Shown here piece after piece: positions 45,414-55,900 of a DNA stretch of 64,000 nucleotides. The position numbers were made by a program, and so were the translations under genes. Where the stretch lies: positions 558,001-622,000 of the forward strand of contig NZ_JAJNEC010000003.1 of the NCBI RefSeq assembly GCF_021044425.1, in the 5' to 3' direction. Position 1 is the first letter of the stretch. Every line of letters begins with the position of its first letter. The notes under the pieces are model-generated. The model saw only the letters and a list, made by a program, of their open reading frames with translations, had not been told where the DNA came from and did not search any database. The DNA comes from Niabella pedocola. GTDB lineage: Bacteria; Bacteroidota; Bacteroidia; Chitinophagales; Chitinophagaceae.

Positions 45414-45472
45414 TATTTTTATTTAAACTTTTGTCTCCGTTTACGGCATTCATCTGATTCCGGTAATTGTAC

Positions 45473-47686
45473 TCATTTCTTTACCGTACCGGCCATCACC
45501 TCTTTTACTGTTCCATTCACCCTTACCCATACTTTTTGAGGTGTCTTTGAATAGATGCGGTACTGTACCACCCATCCATTCTTCCAGCTGCAATCTACCG
45601 TAAACCCGCCACGGGCCCTTAATCCCTTAAAAGAACCCGAGGCTTTCCAGGCTGCCGGCACGGCGGGCAACAGGTTGATTTCTCCTGCATGACTTTGCAA
45701 TAACATTTCCGGAATGGCGCCGCTGATGCCCAGGTTGCCATCGATCTGGAAAGGCGGATGCGTGGTAAACAGGTTGGGCATGAGGTTATAGGTAAACAAC
45801 CCGCGGATCATCATGCCTGCTTTTTCACCTTCGCCGAGGCGCGCCCACAAGGCACAACGCCAGGGCCAGGACCAGGAGCGGCGGCTATCGCCGACCGTTG
45901 ATGCAACTGTAAAGGGTTTGTTACTATTTTTACCATAGTTACCGCTGCGGCTGCGTAAAGAAATGATGGCGGCCTTTGCCAGTTCCGGTGTTTGCTTCGG
46001 ATTGATCTGGCGACCGGGATATACGGCAAACAGGTGCGAGGTATGCCGGTGCTGGTCATCCGGATCATCGCGGTCTGCCTGCCACTCCTGTAATTGTCCC
46101 CATTTCCCGATCTTGTTGGGTGCCAGCCGGTGCTGCATATCGGCCACTTTTGCCTGGTAGCCGGCATCAATGTTTAACGCTTTGGCGGCATCGAGGTAAT
46201 TCTGAAACAGGTCCCAAACCAGTTGCTGATCATGCATCACCCCATCCTCCCGCGGGCCATGTTCCGGCGACCATCCATTGGGCACCACCAGGCTCCCGTC
46301 CGGCAATTGCTTCAGCCGGTCTTCCCAGTAATTGCAGATCTCCTTCAGAACAGGATAGGCTGTATTTTTAAGATATACCCGGTCCATTGTAAAAGCCCAG
46401 CGCTCATATACATGCTGCGCATACCAGGCGCTGGCGGGTATGTTCCATTCCCAGCCGTTACCGCCGAAAATACTCTGGCTGGTACGGGCCGTCCATCCCC
46501 GGGTATCTGCACCAAAAGCCTTGCGCGTAGCCAGCCGGCAGGGCTCGGCCTGCGCTACGATATAGTCGATCAGGGGCTGGTTACATTCCGAAAGGTTTGC
46601 CGGCTCCGCCAGCCAGTAATTCATCTGGATATTGATATTGTTATGATAATCGCTGGCCCATGGCGGATTATTGCTGTTGTTCCAAAGCCCCTGCAAGTTT
46701 GCAGGCAATCCGCCGGGCCGCGAGCTGCTGATCAGCAGGTAACGCCCATACTGGAAAAGGGTTTCCTCCAGGTCCGGATCCGTACCGCCTGCCGCGTATT
46801 TCGCACGGCGTATATCGGTGGGTAATGCGCTTAATGCAGCAGGCGTGGTACCCACATCGATGCGGGCCGCAGCAGCAAGTTTTGTAAAATCTTTTACATG
46901 GGCCGCTCGCAATGAAGCATAGCCTTTATGGAGCGCAGCCTTCAGCTCTTTTTCAATCTGCGGCAAGGGATCTGCGCCGCGCCAGCCGGCATTATAATCC
47001 GGCTTATAATTGGTACGGACATCCAGGTAAAGTGTGAGCGTTCTGCAACCGGTAAATACCAGCTCACTGCCGGCTACTGTAATACTGCCGCCCTCATGCA
47101 ACGCTGCCACCTGTGCCGCGTACCTGAGTTGATTGGGCATCGCTCCGGAAAACTGCAGCAGGTTTCCGCTGGCAACGGAGGCTGCCCCCTGGGCCGACCA
47201 AAGACTGATGCGACCGGATAATTTTCCATTTTTCCCTGCGGTATACCGGAATACCATCACCTGGTCCGGATGACTGGCAAAAGCTTCGCGCTGAAACGGG
47301 ATCCCTCCATTGGTATACGTGCTGTTATAGATGCCGGAAACCAGGTTCAGGCTTTGTTTATAACCGGCAACCGCTCCGGCACCTGTAAACTGCATCCTTA
47401 GCTCACCAAAATTGCGATAGGCCCCAAAACCATGATCGCCGGTTTCATAGGCACCATCCCAGTTGTTATCGCCGCTCCAGAGACTTTGTTCATTGAACTG
47501 AATGGTATCTGCTGCTACCGCGCCCATCAGCATGGCCCCCATACGCCCGTTGCCGATCGGAAGCCGTTCCGATTCCCATTTGGTGCCCGGTTTGTTGTAC
47601 CATAAAACAAAGGAGTTTTTATCCTGGGCCCATATACCGGAAGCTGTCAATAATGTCAATAATGCAATCAGTATTCTTTTTTTCAT
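45473..47686 (-). CDS. GH95 alpha-L-fucosidase (or alpha-L-galactosidase)
   Basis: 737 residues from the ATG at 47686 (an upstream TTG was rejected). Signal peptide (MKKRILIALLTLLTASGIWA), N-terminal beta-domain starting LWYNKPGTKWESERLPIGNG, (alpha/alpha)6 barrel with DYHNNINIQMNYWLAEPANL. The catalytic residues of the family are present: Asn350/Asn352 in NINIQMNYW, Glu475 in WSPEHGP and Asp649 in QIDGNLGISGAIPEML. Inverting enzymes of this family mainly remove alpha-1,2-linked fucose (some take L-galactose). Adjacent to GH110 upstream and GH20 downstream, consistent with removal of the fucose from a blood-group-like epitope. Confidence 0.95.
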   Translation of the reverse strand: MKKRILIALLTLLTASGIWAQDKNSFVLWYNKPGTKWESERLPIGNGRMGAMLMGAVAADTIQFNEQSLWSGDNNWDGAYETGDHGFGAYRNFGELRMQFTGAGAVAGYKQSLNLVSGIYNSTYTNGGIPFQREAFASHPDQVMVFRYTAGKNGKLSGRISLWSAQGAASVASGNLLQFSGAMPNQLRYAAQVAALHEGGSITVAGSELVFTGCRTLTLYLDVRTNYKPDYNAGWRGADPLPQIEKELKAALHKGYASLRAAHVKDFTKLAAAARIDVGTTPAALSALPTDIRRAKYAAGGTDPDLEETLFQYGRYLLISSSRPGGLPANLQGLWNNSNNPPWASDYHNNINIQMNYWLAEPANLSECNQPLIDYIVAQAEPCRLATRKAFGADTRGWTARTSQSIFGGNGWEWNIPASAWYAQHVYERWAFTMDRVYLKNTAYPVLKEICNYWEDRLKQLPDGSLVVPNGWSPEHGPREDGVMHDQQLVWDLFQNYLDAAKALNIDAGYQAKVADMQHRLAPNKIGKWGQLQEWQADRDDPDDQHRHTSHLFAVYPGRQINPKQTPELAKAAIISLRSRSGNYGKNSNKPFTVASTVGDSRRSWSWPWRCALWARLGEGEKAGMMIRGLFTYNLMPNLFTTHPPFQIDGNLGISGAIPEMLLQSHAGEINLLPAVPAAWKASGSFKGLRARGGFTVDCSWKNGWVVQYRIYSKTPQKVWVRVNGTVKEVMAGTVKK

Positions 47687-47884
47687 GCCCAATATTACTA
47701 TTTTTTATGGCGTTGGAACCATCCTTTCGATGATATGCGGACCTTGAAAATTTTTCATTCCGGAAATGGAGAGACGGAAAAGGTTTCGCTATTAGAAGTA
47801 AGTAGCAGCATGCGGTCTCCGGATTGGCAGCAACCGATCTTCTTATTGATATTGTTATGCTTTTTATTGAACGCAACCATGGTT

Positions 47885-49732
47885 TTATTGGTTTGAGCGG
47901 AGCTTCCAATTTGTTTGAATATCTTTTTCCGTCATACCCGATAGCTCTATGGTTGATGGGGCGGTGCCTGCTGCCTGGTTATTGAGCATGCGCACATGGG
48001 TGCAATCGGTAAGGGATACCGGTTTCTTTAAACCTTCGGGATCCGATGCCGGATCGGCAGTTATTTTATTTCCCGTAAACGACAGTCCATCCACGCTTCG
48101 TGCCAGCAGCAGTTTTCCATCCAGGGTATTAAATGTATTTCCTTCGATGCGGATATTCCGGTGTACATAACTTCCCGGAACCCGCAGGTGATTTTCGGGG
48201 GTAATAGCGATGGCGCCACTTCCGCTATTGTAGCCACATGCGTCAAACCGGTTATTCCGGATGGTTACATCCTGCACCGCGCCGGATTCAAACCAGCTGC
48301 TGGCATCATCGGCAATCAGGATGGGAAACATACCCGTATGGTAAAATACATTTTGCTCCACCAGTACCCTGCGCGGCGTTGTAATGAGCAGTCCTCTTGT
48401 ATTTGCGCGTTCAAAGCGGCTGTTACGGATCACCACTTCCGGCGTCCAGGTACGGTTTTCAATACATAGCCCCTTATCCACACCCCTGGGCAACGGCCTG
48501 TTGAGTCGTAATTCCATCTCCCGTTTATTGATCATTACTGCCGACTGAAGCACGGCTCCGGCAACCGGCAGGAGTGTTTGGGGATGGATAAACGTAATGC
48601 TATCGCCCGCAAAGAATGCCGGGAACCCATACGTTTGCGGGTGCATAAACCGCACCGTAAGTTTTTCCTGTTTGCCGATACCCGTTATCTGAAGATGGGT
48701 GCCGTGTATGTTTACCGGGTCATCATGTGCTCCCGAAGTATGGCAGCTGTCGATCAGGATTTTCCCCCTGCAGCCCGAGAAGTGAAAACAATCTGCAAAG
48801 GCCGCAATGATCCGCCCGCTTTCCGGCCGGGGTGCCACCGCCACCTTATGCAGGGTAATATTTTCAGTGAACTGCGACACGATGCCCAGCCCATGCATAT
48901 AGTGCATCCGCACATCATCCAGTACCACATTTTTACTTTGCGCGATCAGTCCGCCACAGTTATCCCGATAAGGATCGCGGATGGTTAACACATCCCCAAC
49001 CTTATAAGGCGGCATTTTAAATTTGCCTTCAAATACTACGGTAAGCGGACCCGTTTGCCGGGCAACGGCCTGTTGTAATGGCTTCAGACTGCTGTAATGC
49101 AGGCGGTCGTTAACCGGGTCAAACAGGATCGTATGATCGTGCTCCACCTTCCAGCCTTCTCCAAAAAGTACCAGTTTTCCGTCATCAACCGCAAAACGGG
49201 AATCCGGGTGCAGGCGCAGTTCCACCATCCGTTCCTGCACCGCAGTAACGGTTAGTTCGCTCATGGTGGGGCGTTCATAATCGAACCGGATCCGCTCTAT
49301 ACGGATATTGCTGCTGCGCAACACGCCAAACGAAACCATTTTACCATGCAGCATAACGAGACTGTTGTTTCCATCAATGGTGATATTCCGGCTGTCTTCC
49401 AGCAGGAAGGCCATACTTTTTACTTTACTCAGCGTATCGGCTTCAGTACTATTGGAAATATAGAGTTCCCGTTTGGGCGCCCCTTCGGGCCAAACATCAA
49501 TACGTCCGGCCGGTAACTTTAAAATGGCTGCCGGATATTTGCGGCAGGCCCCGATGGCCCGCTGCAACGCCGGTGCAGCGTTCTGGTAGCTATTTGCTTT
49601 TACACCGTAGTCGGCCGCATGAATGGTTACCGGAACCTGGGCCCGTAAAACGGCGACGCAGCACACGCACAGCAATAACAGCCAGCAGTAAGGACCGTTG
49701 ATCTGTTTGCCGTTATCTTTTTGAAGTACCAT
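47885..49732 (-). CDS. GH110 exo-alpha-1,3-galactosidase
   Basis: 615 residues, signal peptide to about 32 (YCWLLLLCVCCVAVLRAQ). Right-handed parallel beta-helix. Family signatures are LKLPAGRIDVWPEGAPKREL, YISNSTEADTLSKVKSMAFL, LHGKMVSFGVLRSSNIRIER and IRFDYERPTMSE. The probable catalytic acids are Asp314 (FADCFHFS) and Asp337-Asp338 (GAHDDPVNIHG), with the same 23-residue spacing that I recall for characterised GH110 enzymes (D321, D344, D345). These inverting enzymes take terminal alpha-1,3-galactose from B antigen and linear alpha-Gal structures. Its place directly before GH95 in the operon-like block fits stepwise trimming. Confidence 0.88.
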   Translation of the reverse strand: MVLQKDNGKQINGPYCWLLLLCVCCVAVLRAQVPVTIHAADYGVKANSYQNAAPALQRAIGACRKYPAAILKLPAGRIDVWPEGAPKRELYISNSTEADTLSKVKSMAFLLEDSRNITIDGNNSLVMLHGKMVSFGVLRSSNIRIERIRFDYERPTMSELTVTAVQERMVELRLHPDSRFAVDDGKLVLFGEGWKVEHDHTILFDPVNDRLHYSSLKPLQQAVARQTGPLTVVFEGKFKMPPYKVGDVLTIRDPYRDNCGGLIAQSKNVVLDDVRMHYMHGLGIVSQFTENITLHKVAVAPRPESGRIIAAFADCFHFSGCRGKILIDSCHTSGAHDDPVNIHGTHLQITGIGKQEKLTVRFMHPQTYGFPAFFAGDSITFIHPQTLLPVAGAVLQSAVMINKREMELRLNRPLPRGVDKGLCIENRTWTPEVVIRNSRFERANTRGLLITTPRRVLVEQNVFYHTGMFPILIADDASSWFESGAVQDVTIRNNRFDACGYNSGSGAIAITPENHLRVPGSYVHRNIRIEGNTFNTLDGKLLLARSVDGLSFTGNKITADPASDPEGLKKPVSLTDCTHVRMLNNQAAGTAPSTIELSGMTEKDIQTNWKLRSNQ

Positions 49733-49812
49733 GAGAAATTGTAAATAATGAGGAACGCAAGGTAGGAAGTAAAAAATCGGGCATGAAATGTTTTTTTGGG
49801 AATGAAGCTGTA

Positions 49813-52140
49813 TTAATGCCGGCGCAGTGCTCCGTTATTTGCTACCTGCACCAGCACTTCTGTGCAGGATTTCACTGCTACCTTTGGCCAATGCACAAAA
49901 GCTGTATACGACAAGGGGGTTGCGGCCTGCTTACTGGTTTCTGCAAGTACTGATACGGAAGCATCATAGTGGGTATTATTTTTTATCGCCAGTGTGATAC
50001 CGGTTTTATCTGATTTTATGATCCTTGCCTCCACATGATCAAATACCCGTAGTATTTTTTTATCCGGCTGTACATAGATCCCCGGCAGTTCAATCGCCAT
50101 TAAGGCACCGTTGGTCTCTGTCCAGGAATTGCGGGTGTTAATGTAGTTACCAATGCTGCCCCTTCCTTCAGCATCGCTTGGCTGAATACGTTCCATGCTG
50201 CTGCCTGTCAGATTATTGGTCGTTGAATGATCCGGTGGAATATTCACCGCCTCTGCCTGGGCATGCTGGATATCGCGGATCAGATCGGCGTACAGGACGT
50301 TACCGGTAGCCCGGAAAAGTTTGAACAGGTAATCGCCGGAAGCCGTACAGATACCGGGTGCCGCATGTTTGTTCTGAATACTGGCCCATACTGCACCGGC
50401 CATTTTGCTGCCCAGTTTGCCGATCTGGCTGCCGGCAGGGAAAACCGGGTCGTAAGAGATGGTCCAGGTAGCACAGAGGGCGGCCTGTACTTCGGCCCTT
50501 TCCAACCAGGCCTTATCGCCGGTATACTGGTAAAGGGCCATCAACGACTCCAGGAAACCAAAGGCCGATTCCGAATTGGCGTCCATTGAAATATCACCAC
50601 AATCGCCGCCTGTAAGTCCCTGTGTTACTACATCCCGCTGGTAATAATAGGCTGCGGATGTTTTGGCTATCGCCAACCATTCGGTATGCTTGAAATAATC
50701 CGCCGCAATCGCCAGTCCCGCGGGCACAATGGCCCCGGCGGTAGAATTGTATACGGCGATCTTTCCGGTTGCCGGTGCGATGTATTGTCCGAATTGGCCG
50801 TCCTCTTTCCAGGTGCGGGCAAAGGCTGCCGCCAGTTTTTTAGCCGCAGCCTCCCATTCCGGTTTGATGGCTGTATCATAACCCTGCGCCTTCAACAACA
50901 TCAGGTGCTTCAGCAGCCACAACAGGGCATCAGCATTTTTACGCACCATGGCCTGTACTTCCGGAAATGCCGGGTTCATTTTTTCCGGCCGGATCTTACC
51001 TTCGGCCGTAATGCCTCCATAAAAATAACCACTGCTGCCCTGAAGTTTATGCACCACAAAATCCAGTTCCTGCGCCACCCGTTCCCGTTCCTTTTCGTTA
51101 TTCAATGCCAGCATCGGGTAGGTATTCATCATCCCGCTTACCCAGCCGAGCTGAAAGTCTTTACTGTTCTCCGGAAGATAATAACTGCCCACCGGAAATG
51201 TGCGGAAATGATTGCTGGTAATGGTGGTAGCCAGCTGTGTGTAATAACTCATCGGCAACCAGTTGCGGGGCCGATTGGGACCGGTAACATCTTTACGGTA
51301 TTTCATAAACGTGCGTAACAACCCGGGAATGCCGTTTGCATTCATTACATAAATCCGGAAATGCAGGGTAAGCCGGTCGCCCGCCTTCCAGTCGGGTGCT
51401 TTGTCGCCGCTGGGATGAAAGTCGCCAAAACCGGGCGCCAGCCTGCGCATGGCAGGTGCAGTAACAGAAAAGCGGCATTGATCCCGGGCTGCGTTTTCGG
51501 CTATCGTAAGTCCGTGATTGCCGAAGGCCGACCGCTGATCTGTAAGTACCATGAAACTTTTTTGTGTAGCCGGTGTGTAAAAACAAAGTGCCGGGGTGGC
51601 CATATTGCCTGTTTGGAGTTCCACCAATGATGCCGTTCCCGGTTCTATAGATAAACGCGGGTTGTTAGAAATCGTTAACGGTACGTTGGGGTTATAATAC
51701 ATTTCCTTCGGATAATCCGGGTTATACCCGTTACCGATAGAAGGATACCGGTTGCCGTTGTACACGATCGCCGGTACCAGCACATAGTTATCCGGGCTCC
51801 AGTCATTGAACCCGAAATCTATATTTACGGCAGTGGCTTGGGATACACCCTTTGTTAATGCAAACACCGCGGTTATATCCAGCGCCCCTGGTACCCGTTC
51901 AACCGGCCGCACCTGCAATTGCAACTGCCATCCATCCGGCAGTGCGGGCTGCTGTGCTGTGGCTACATATTCATCGATCAGTTTCGTGCCATCATATTTT
52001 CTGATGCTTGCCTGCAGATGCCCGTTGAGCGGCTGCATCCAACGATCAACCGCGTTGAAGTCCTGTGCCCCGGCTGCCTGCCAAAACAAGCCGCCCAGGC
52101 TCATGAACCAAAAAAATACCATACAAATGTTACGCGTCAT
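49813..52140 (-). CDS. large secreted six-hairpin glycosidase-like protein, unclassified
   Basis: 775 residues from the ATG at 52140 (signal peptide MTRNICMVFFWFMSLGGLFW). The first 280 residues are a beta-sandwich (NVDIxFGFNDWSPDNYVLVP-like), then an (alpha/alpha)6 region: QLGWVSGMMNTYPMLALNNE, SSGYFYGGITAEGKIRPEKM, GGDCGDISMDANSESAFGFL. A C-terminal beta-domain follows (about 690-775). Candidate acids lie in GDCGDISMDAN. It is longer than most characterised members of this fold, and I do not recognise the family. It is the first gene of the minus-strand exo-glycosidase block, 80 bp before GH110. Confidence 0.7.
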   Translation of the reverse strand: MTRNICMVFFWFMSLGGLFWQAAGAQDFNAVDRWMQPLNGHLQASIRKYDGTKLIDEYVATAQQPALPDGWQLQLQVRPVERVPGALDITAVFALTKGVSQATAVNIDFGFNDWSPDNYVLVPAIVYNGNRYPSIGNGYNPDYPKEMYYNPNVPLTISNNPRLSIEPGTASLVELQTGNMATPALCFYTPATQKSFMVLTDQRSAFGNHGLTIAENAARDQCRFSVTAPAMRRLAPGFGDFHPSGDKAPDWKAGDRLTLHFRIYVMNANGIPGLLRTFMKYRKDVTGPNRPRNWLPMSYYTQLATTITSNHFRTFPVGSYYLPENSKDFQLGWVSGMMNTYPMLALNNEKERERVAQELDFVVHKLQGSSGYFYGGITAEGKIRPEKMNPAFPEVQAMVRKNADALLWLLKHLMLLKAQGYDTAIKPEWEAAAKKLAAAFARTWKEDGQFGQYIAPATGKIAVYNSTAGAIVPAGLAIAADYFKHTEWLAIAKTSAAYYYQRDVVTQGLTGGDCGDISMDANSESAFGFLESLMALYQYTGDKAWLERAEVQAALCATWTISYDPVFPAGSQIGKLGSKMAGAVWASIQNKHAAPGICTASGDYLFKLFRATGNVLYADLIRDIQHAQAEAVNIPPDHSTTNNLTGSSMERIQPSDAEGRGSIGNYINTRNSWTETNGALMAIELPGIYVQPDKKILRVFDHVEARIIKSDKTGITLAIKNNTHYDASVSVLAETSKQAATPLSYTAFVHWPKVAVKSCTEVLVQVANNGALRRH

Positions 52141-52994
52141 ATAGAAGTTAATTTTAGCTGTGTAACAAAATATTGTACATAGCAACCCGGCTGGCCGGGT
52201 TCGTTACTTTTATTCCGACTTCACCTGTATCCGGTACGGCTTTTGTTTTTGGCGGCATGCTGCGTGTGAGCGGTCGCTCACGCTTCCCGTTTAAAAAACA
52301 ACCGTCACCGTATCGTTTCACTTTCGGCATCTTATACTATTCAAATTCTATATTCAATCAGCTGTTTACAGGCGTACATCCAGTTTGTAAAATTATCTCA
52401 TCCTGATTCATTAAGCCTGCACCGGATTGATAAAGACCAATACTTTTTTAACCCCCTGGCACTTTCCATTGCACTATTAGTGAATAGCATCTTTTTTCTC
52501 TAAAAAATGAGGATCTTTTGATACAGCTACCCGCAATACATTTTTCTATGTATACGGCAGGATACAGTTACTTCAAAAGCTAGCCGGATTCAAAGGCGCC
52601 GGTCCGGGTACACCTGTCCCCCGCCTTTGAATCATCAAACGGATTGCCCGTTCGTTTTCTCCACGGCATCGTTAACATATTGCCTGAGCTGATAGAAATG
52701 CGGGAACAATACGGGTCGGTATTTAAATACAATTATTTTAGCAAGATCCGATACTATTTTTACCAACACGCTTTATTAACGTTTATTTTTTGCATTTTTG
52801 CAATAAGAACGATTCTTTGAATATTAAAATAGCCGGTTGCCATTCCCTCGTTTTTACCCGTCCCCAACCAGCGGTAAAGTCTGGTTTTCAGCTGCTGTCG
52901 TCAGAACAGGGATCGGCTGTATTATTTCCGGTCCGGGGATCCTTTACGCTTTTGGTACCGGTTCTGTTCCATCAAGTCAACAACATCCATCCAT
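52141..52994. other. divergent intergenic region with a short perfect hairpin
   Basis: 854 bp without a supportable gene, between divergently transcribed genes, so it must hold both promoters. At 52266-52281 GTGAGCG-GT-CGCTCAC is a perfect inverted repeat and could be an operator. The short plus-strand frames in this stretch (52173-52406, 52790-53101) lack any recognisable features. Confidence 0.45.
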
Positions 52995-55900
52995 ATGCGC
53001 CCGTCTACTGCGTTTTTAAAAGGCCTGTGTTATTTCGTTATGCTACTGTTCCTGTGCTCCTGTGCAGGAAAAAACAAAAAGCCAAGGATACTTGTATTTA
53101 GTAAAACGGCTGGTTTTCATCATGTGTCGATTGCAAACGGAAATACCGCCCTTCAACAACTCGGCGCGGCCAATAATTTTGATGTAGATACAACAACAAA
53201 CGCCGCTGTTTTTACAGATGACAGTTTAAAAAAATACGCAGCGGTTGTTTTTCTCAGTACCACCGGAGATGTACTCAACTACCGGCAGGAAGCCGCTTTT
53301 GAACGTTATATACAGGCAGGAGGCGGCTATATGGGCATTCATGCAGCTACCGACTGCGAACCGGACTGGGGATGGTATGGACGATTGGCGGGTGCTTACT
53401 TCATGGATCACCCGGGCATTACGGATAGTTTCCCCAATGTGCAGCCGGGAATATTGCTGGTAACAGACAGCACGCATATGGCTACCCGGCACCTGCCCCG
53501 TGAATGGAAAAAAACGGATGAGTTTTACAACTTTAAGAAGATGAGCAAAGACGTAAAAGTGATCCTGACCGTTGATGAAAAAAGCTACCAGGGGGGCAAG
53601 AACGGCAACCCACATCCCATTGCCTGGTACCACGAATTCGACGGAGGCCGGGCCTTTTATACCGAACTGGGGCATACACCGGAATCTTTTTCTGATTCAC
53701 TATATCTGCAACATATTTTGGGCGGTATTCAATACGCCATCGGCAATAACAAAACCCCTGATTATTCAAAGGCCACCACTCAGATGCCGCCCGATGAGGA
53801 CCGGTTCTCTAAAGAACAGCTGTCGCAGGGTACGTTTTTTGAGCCCACGGAAATGACGATCCTGCCTAACCTTGATGTATTGGTAATTCAGCGACGCGGA
53901 GAAATTATGCTGTATAAGAACCAAACGAAGAACGTGCGCCAGGTAGGCTTTTTAAACGTTTACTACAAAACGGATGTGCCGGGCGTGAATGCGGAAGAAG
54001 GAATGCTGGGCTTGCAGAAGGACCCGGATTTCGCAAAGAACAACTGGGTCTATATTTATTACAGTCCGGCCGACAGCGCGGTAAACCGGCTATCCCGGTT
54101 CACATTTAAAAATGATACGCTCGACGCTGCTACCGAAAAAGTGATCCTCGAAGTAAAATCGCAAAGGGATATCTGCTGCCATACCGGCGGCTCCATTGCG
54201 TTTGGTCCGGATGGACTGTTGTATGTTTCATCCGGCGATAATTCTACGCCCTTTGACGAGCCGGGTGTCCGGTTCGTAAATAACGGTTACAGCCCCATGA
54301 ATGATATCCCCGGCCACCAGCAGTACGATGCGGGAAGATCGAGCGGCAATACCAACGACCTTCGGGGAAAGATCCTCCGGATACGAGTAAAGCCGGATGG
54401 CAGCTATGAAATTCCGGACGGCAATCTTTTTCCGAAGGGCACAGATAAAACAAGACCTGAAATTTATGTAATGGGCAACCGGAATCCCTACCGTATTTCT
54501 ATAGACCAGAAGACAGGTTATTTATATTGGGGCGAAGTGGGCCCTGATGCCGGTTCCGACAATCTTAAAGAGCGGGGCCCCCGGGGTTATGACGAGGTGA
54601 ACCAGGCACGCAAAGCCGGCTATTTTGGGTGGCCGCTGTTTGTGGGTAATAATTATGCGTACCGGCAATATGATTACAGCACGGGCAAAAGCGGCGATAA
54701 TTTCGACCCCGAACATCCCGTTAACCGTTCCAGGAACAATACCGGGCTCACGCAACTGCCTCCTGCCCAACCCGCATTTATCTGGTATCCTTATGCAGCC
54801 TCCCCCGATTTTCCCCAGGTAGGCTCCGGTGGCAGAAATGCCATGGCTGGCCCTGTATATTATACGGATCTGTTTCCCAAAGAGACCCGGCTCCCGGACT
54901 ATTACAACGGCAAGCTCATCATTTATGATTGGATCCGCGGATGGATGAAGGCGGTTACCATGCTGCCCAATGGCGACTTCGACAAGATGGAGCCCTTTGC
55001 CAGCGCCGTTAAAGTAAACTCGCTGATCGATATGGAAGTAGGCCCAGATGGCCAGCTGTACCTGCTGGAGTACGGATCGGGCTGGTTCTCCAGGAACCCG
55101 GACGCCGGCCTGGCCCGGATCCACTACAACAGCGGTAACAGGGCCCCGGCCATCCAATCCGTTAAAATAGATAAAACAACCGGCGTACTGCCGTTCACCG
55201 TTAAAATTGCAGTAGCTGCCAAAGATCCGGATAACGACAACGTAACGTATGCCTGGACGATGGGAGACGGAACTCATAAAGAAACCGATGTACCGGAACT
55301 CTCCTATACGTATACCAAATCCGGCGACTTTAAAATAACCGTTGACGTAAAAGATAATAAAGGTGCTGCTACCAAAAGCGATGCGATAAGCATCTACGCG
55401 GGTAATGAAACACCGGTGGTAAATATTGTTATTACCGGAGGAAACCGGTCCTTTTATATGCCCGGCGTGCCGCTGCGCTACAAAATAACGGCAACTGATC
55501 CAAAAGATACCGCTGCCTTTGACCCGGCCAATCTCTTTGTATCCTCTGATTTCATTGAAGGACTTGATAAAGCCGGCGCGCCTATGGGCCATCAACAGGG
55601 TCAGGCAAGTGTCAGCGGAAAAAACATCATGTTGTCGCTGGATTGCAAAGCCTGTCATAAAGAAGCCGAAAAATCGGTTGGTCCGTCGTTTATGCAGGTA
55701 GCGGAAAAATATGGCAAAGATCCGGGTGCGGTAAACTACCTCTCGGAAAAAATAATCAATGGCGGCAGTGGGGTGTGGGGTGAAACGGCTATGTCTGCGC
55801 ACCCTACGCTCACACAGGAAGATGTTCACCAGATCGTTACCTGGATCTTGTCGTTAAGCAACGGGAACGCAGTAAAAAAATCGCTGCCGGCCTCCGGCGT

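Noticed and set aside
47619..47909. 96-codon minus-strand frame between GH95 and GH110
   Set aside because: It overlaps the starts of both flanking genes in another frame and has a low-quality sequence.
54522..55829. 435-codon minus-strand frame
   Set aside because: Antisense to the sugar-dehydrogenase, PKD and cytochrome domains of the fusion lipoprotein; composition is unlike a protein of this genome.
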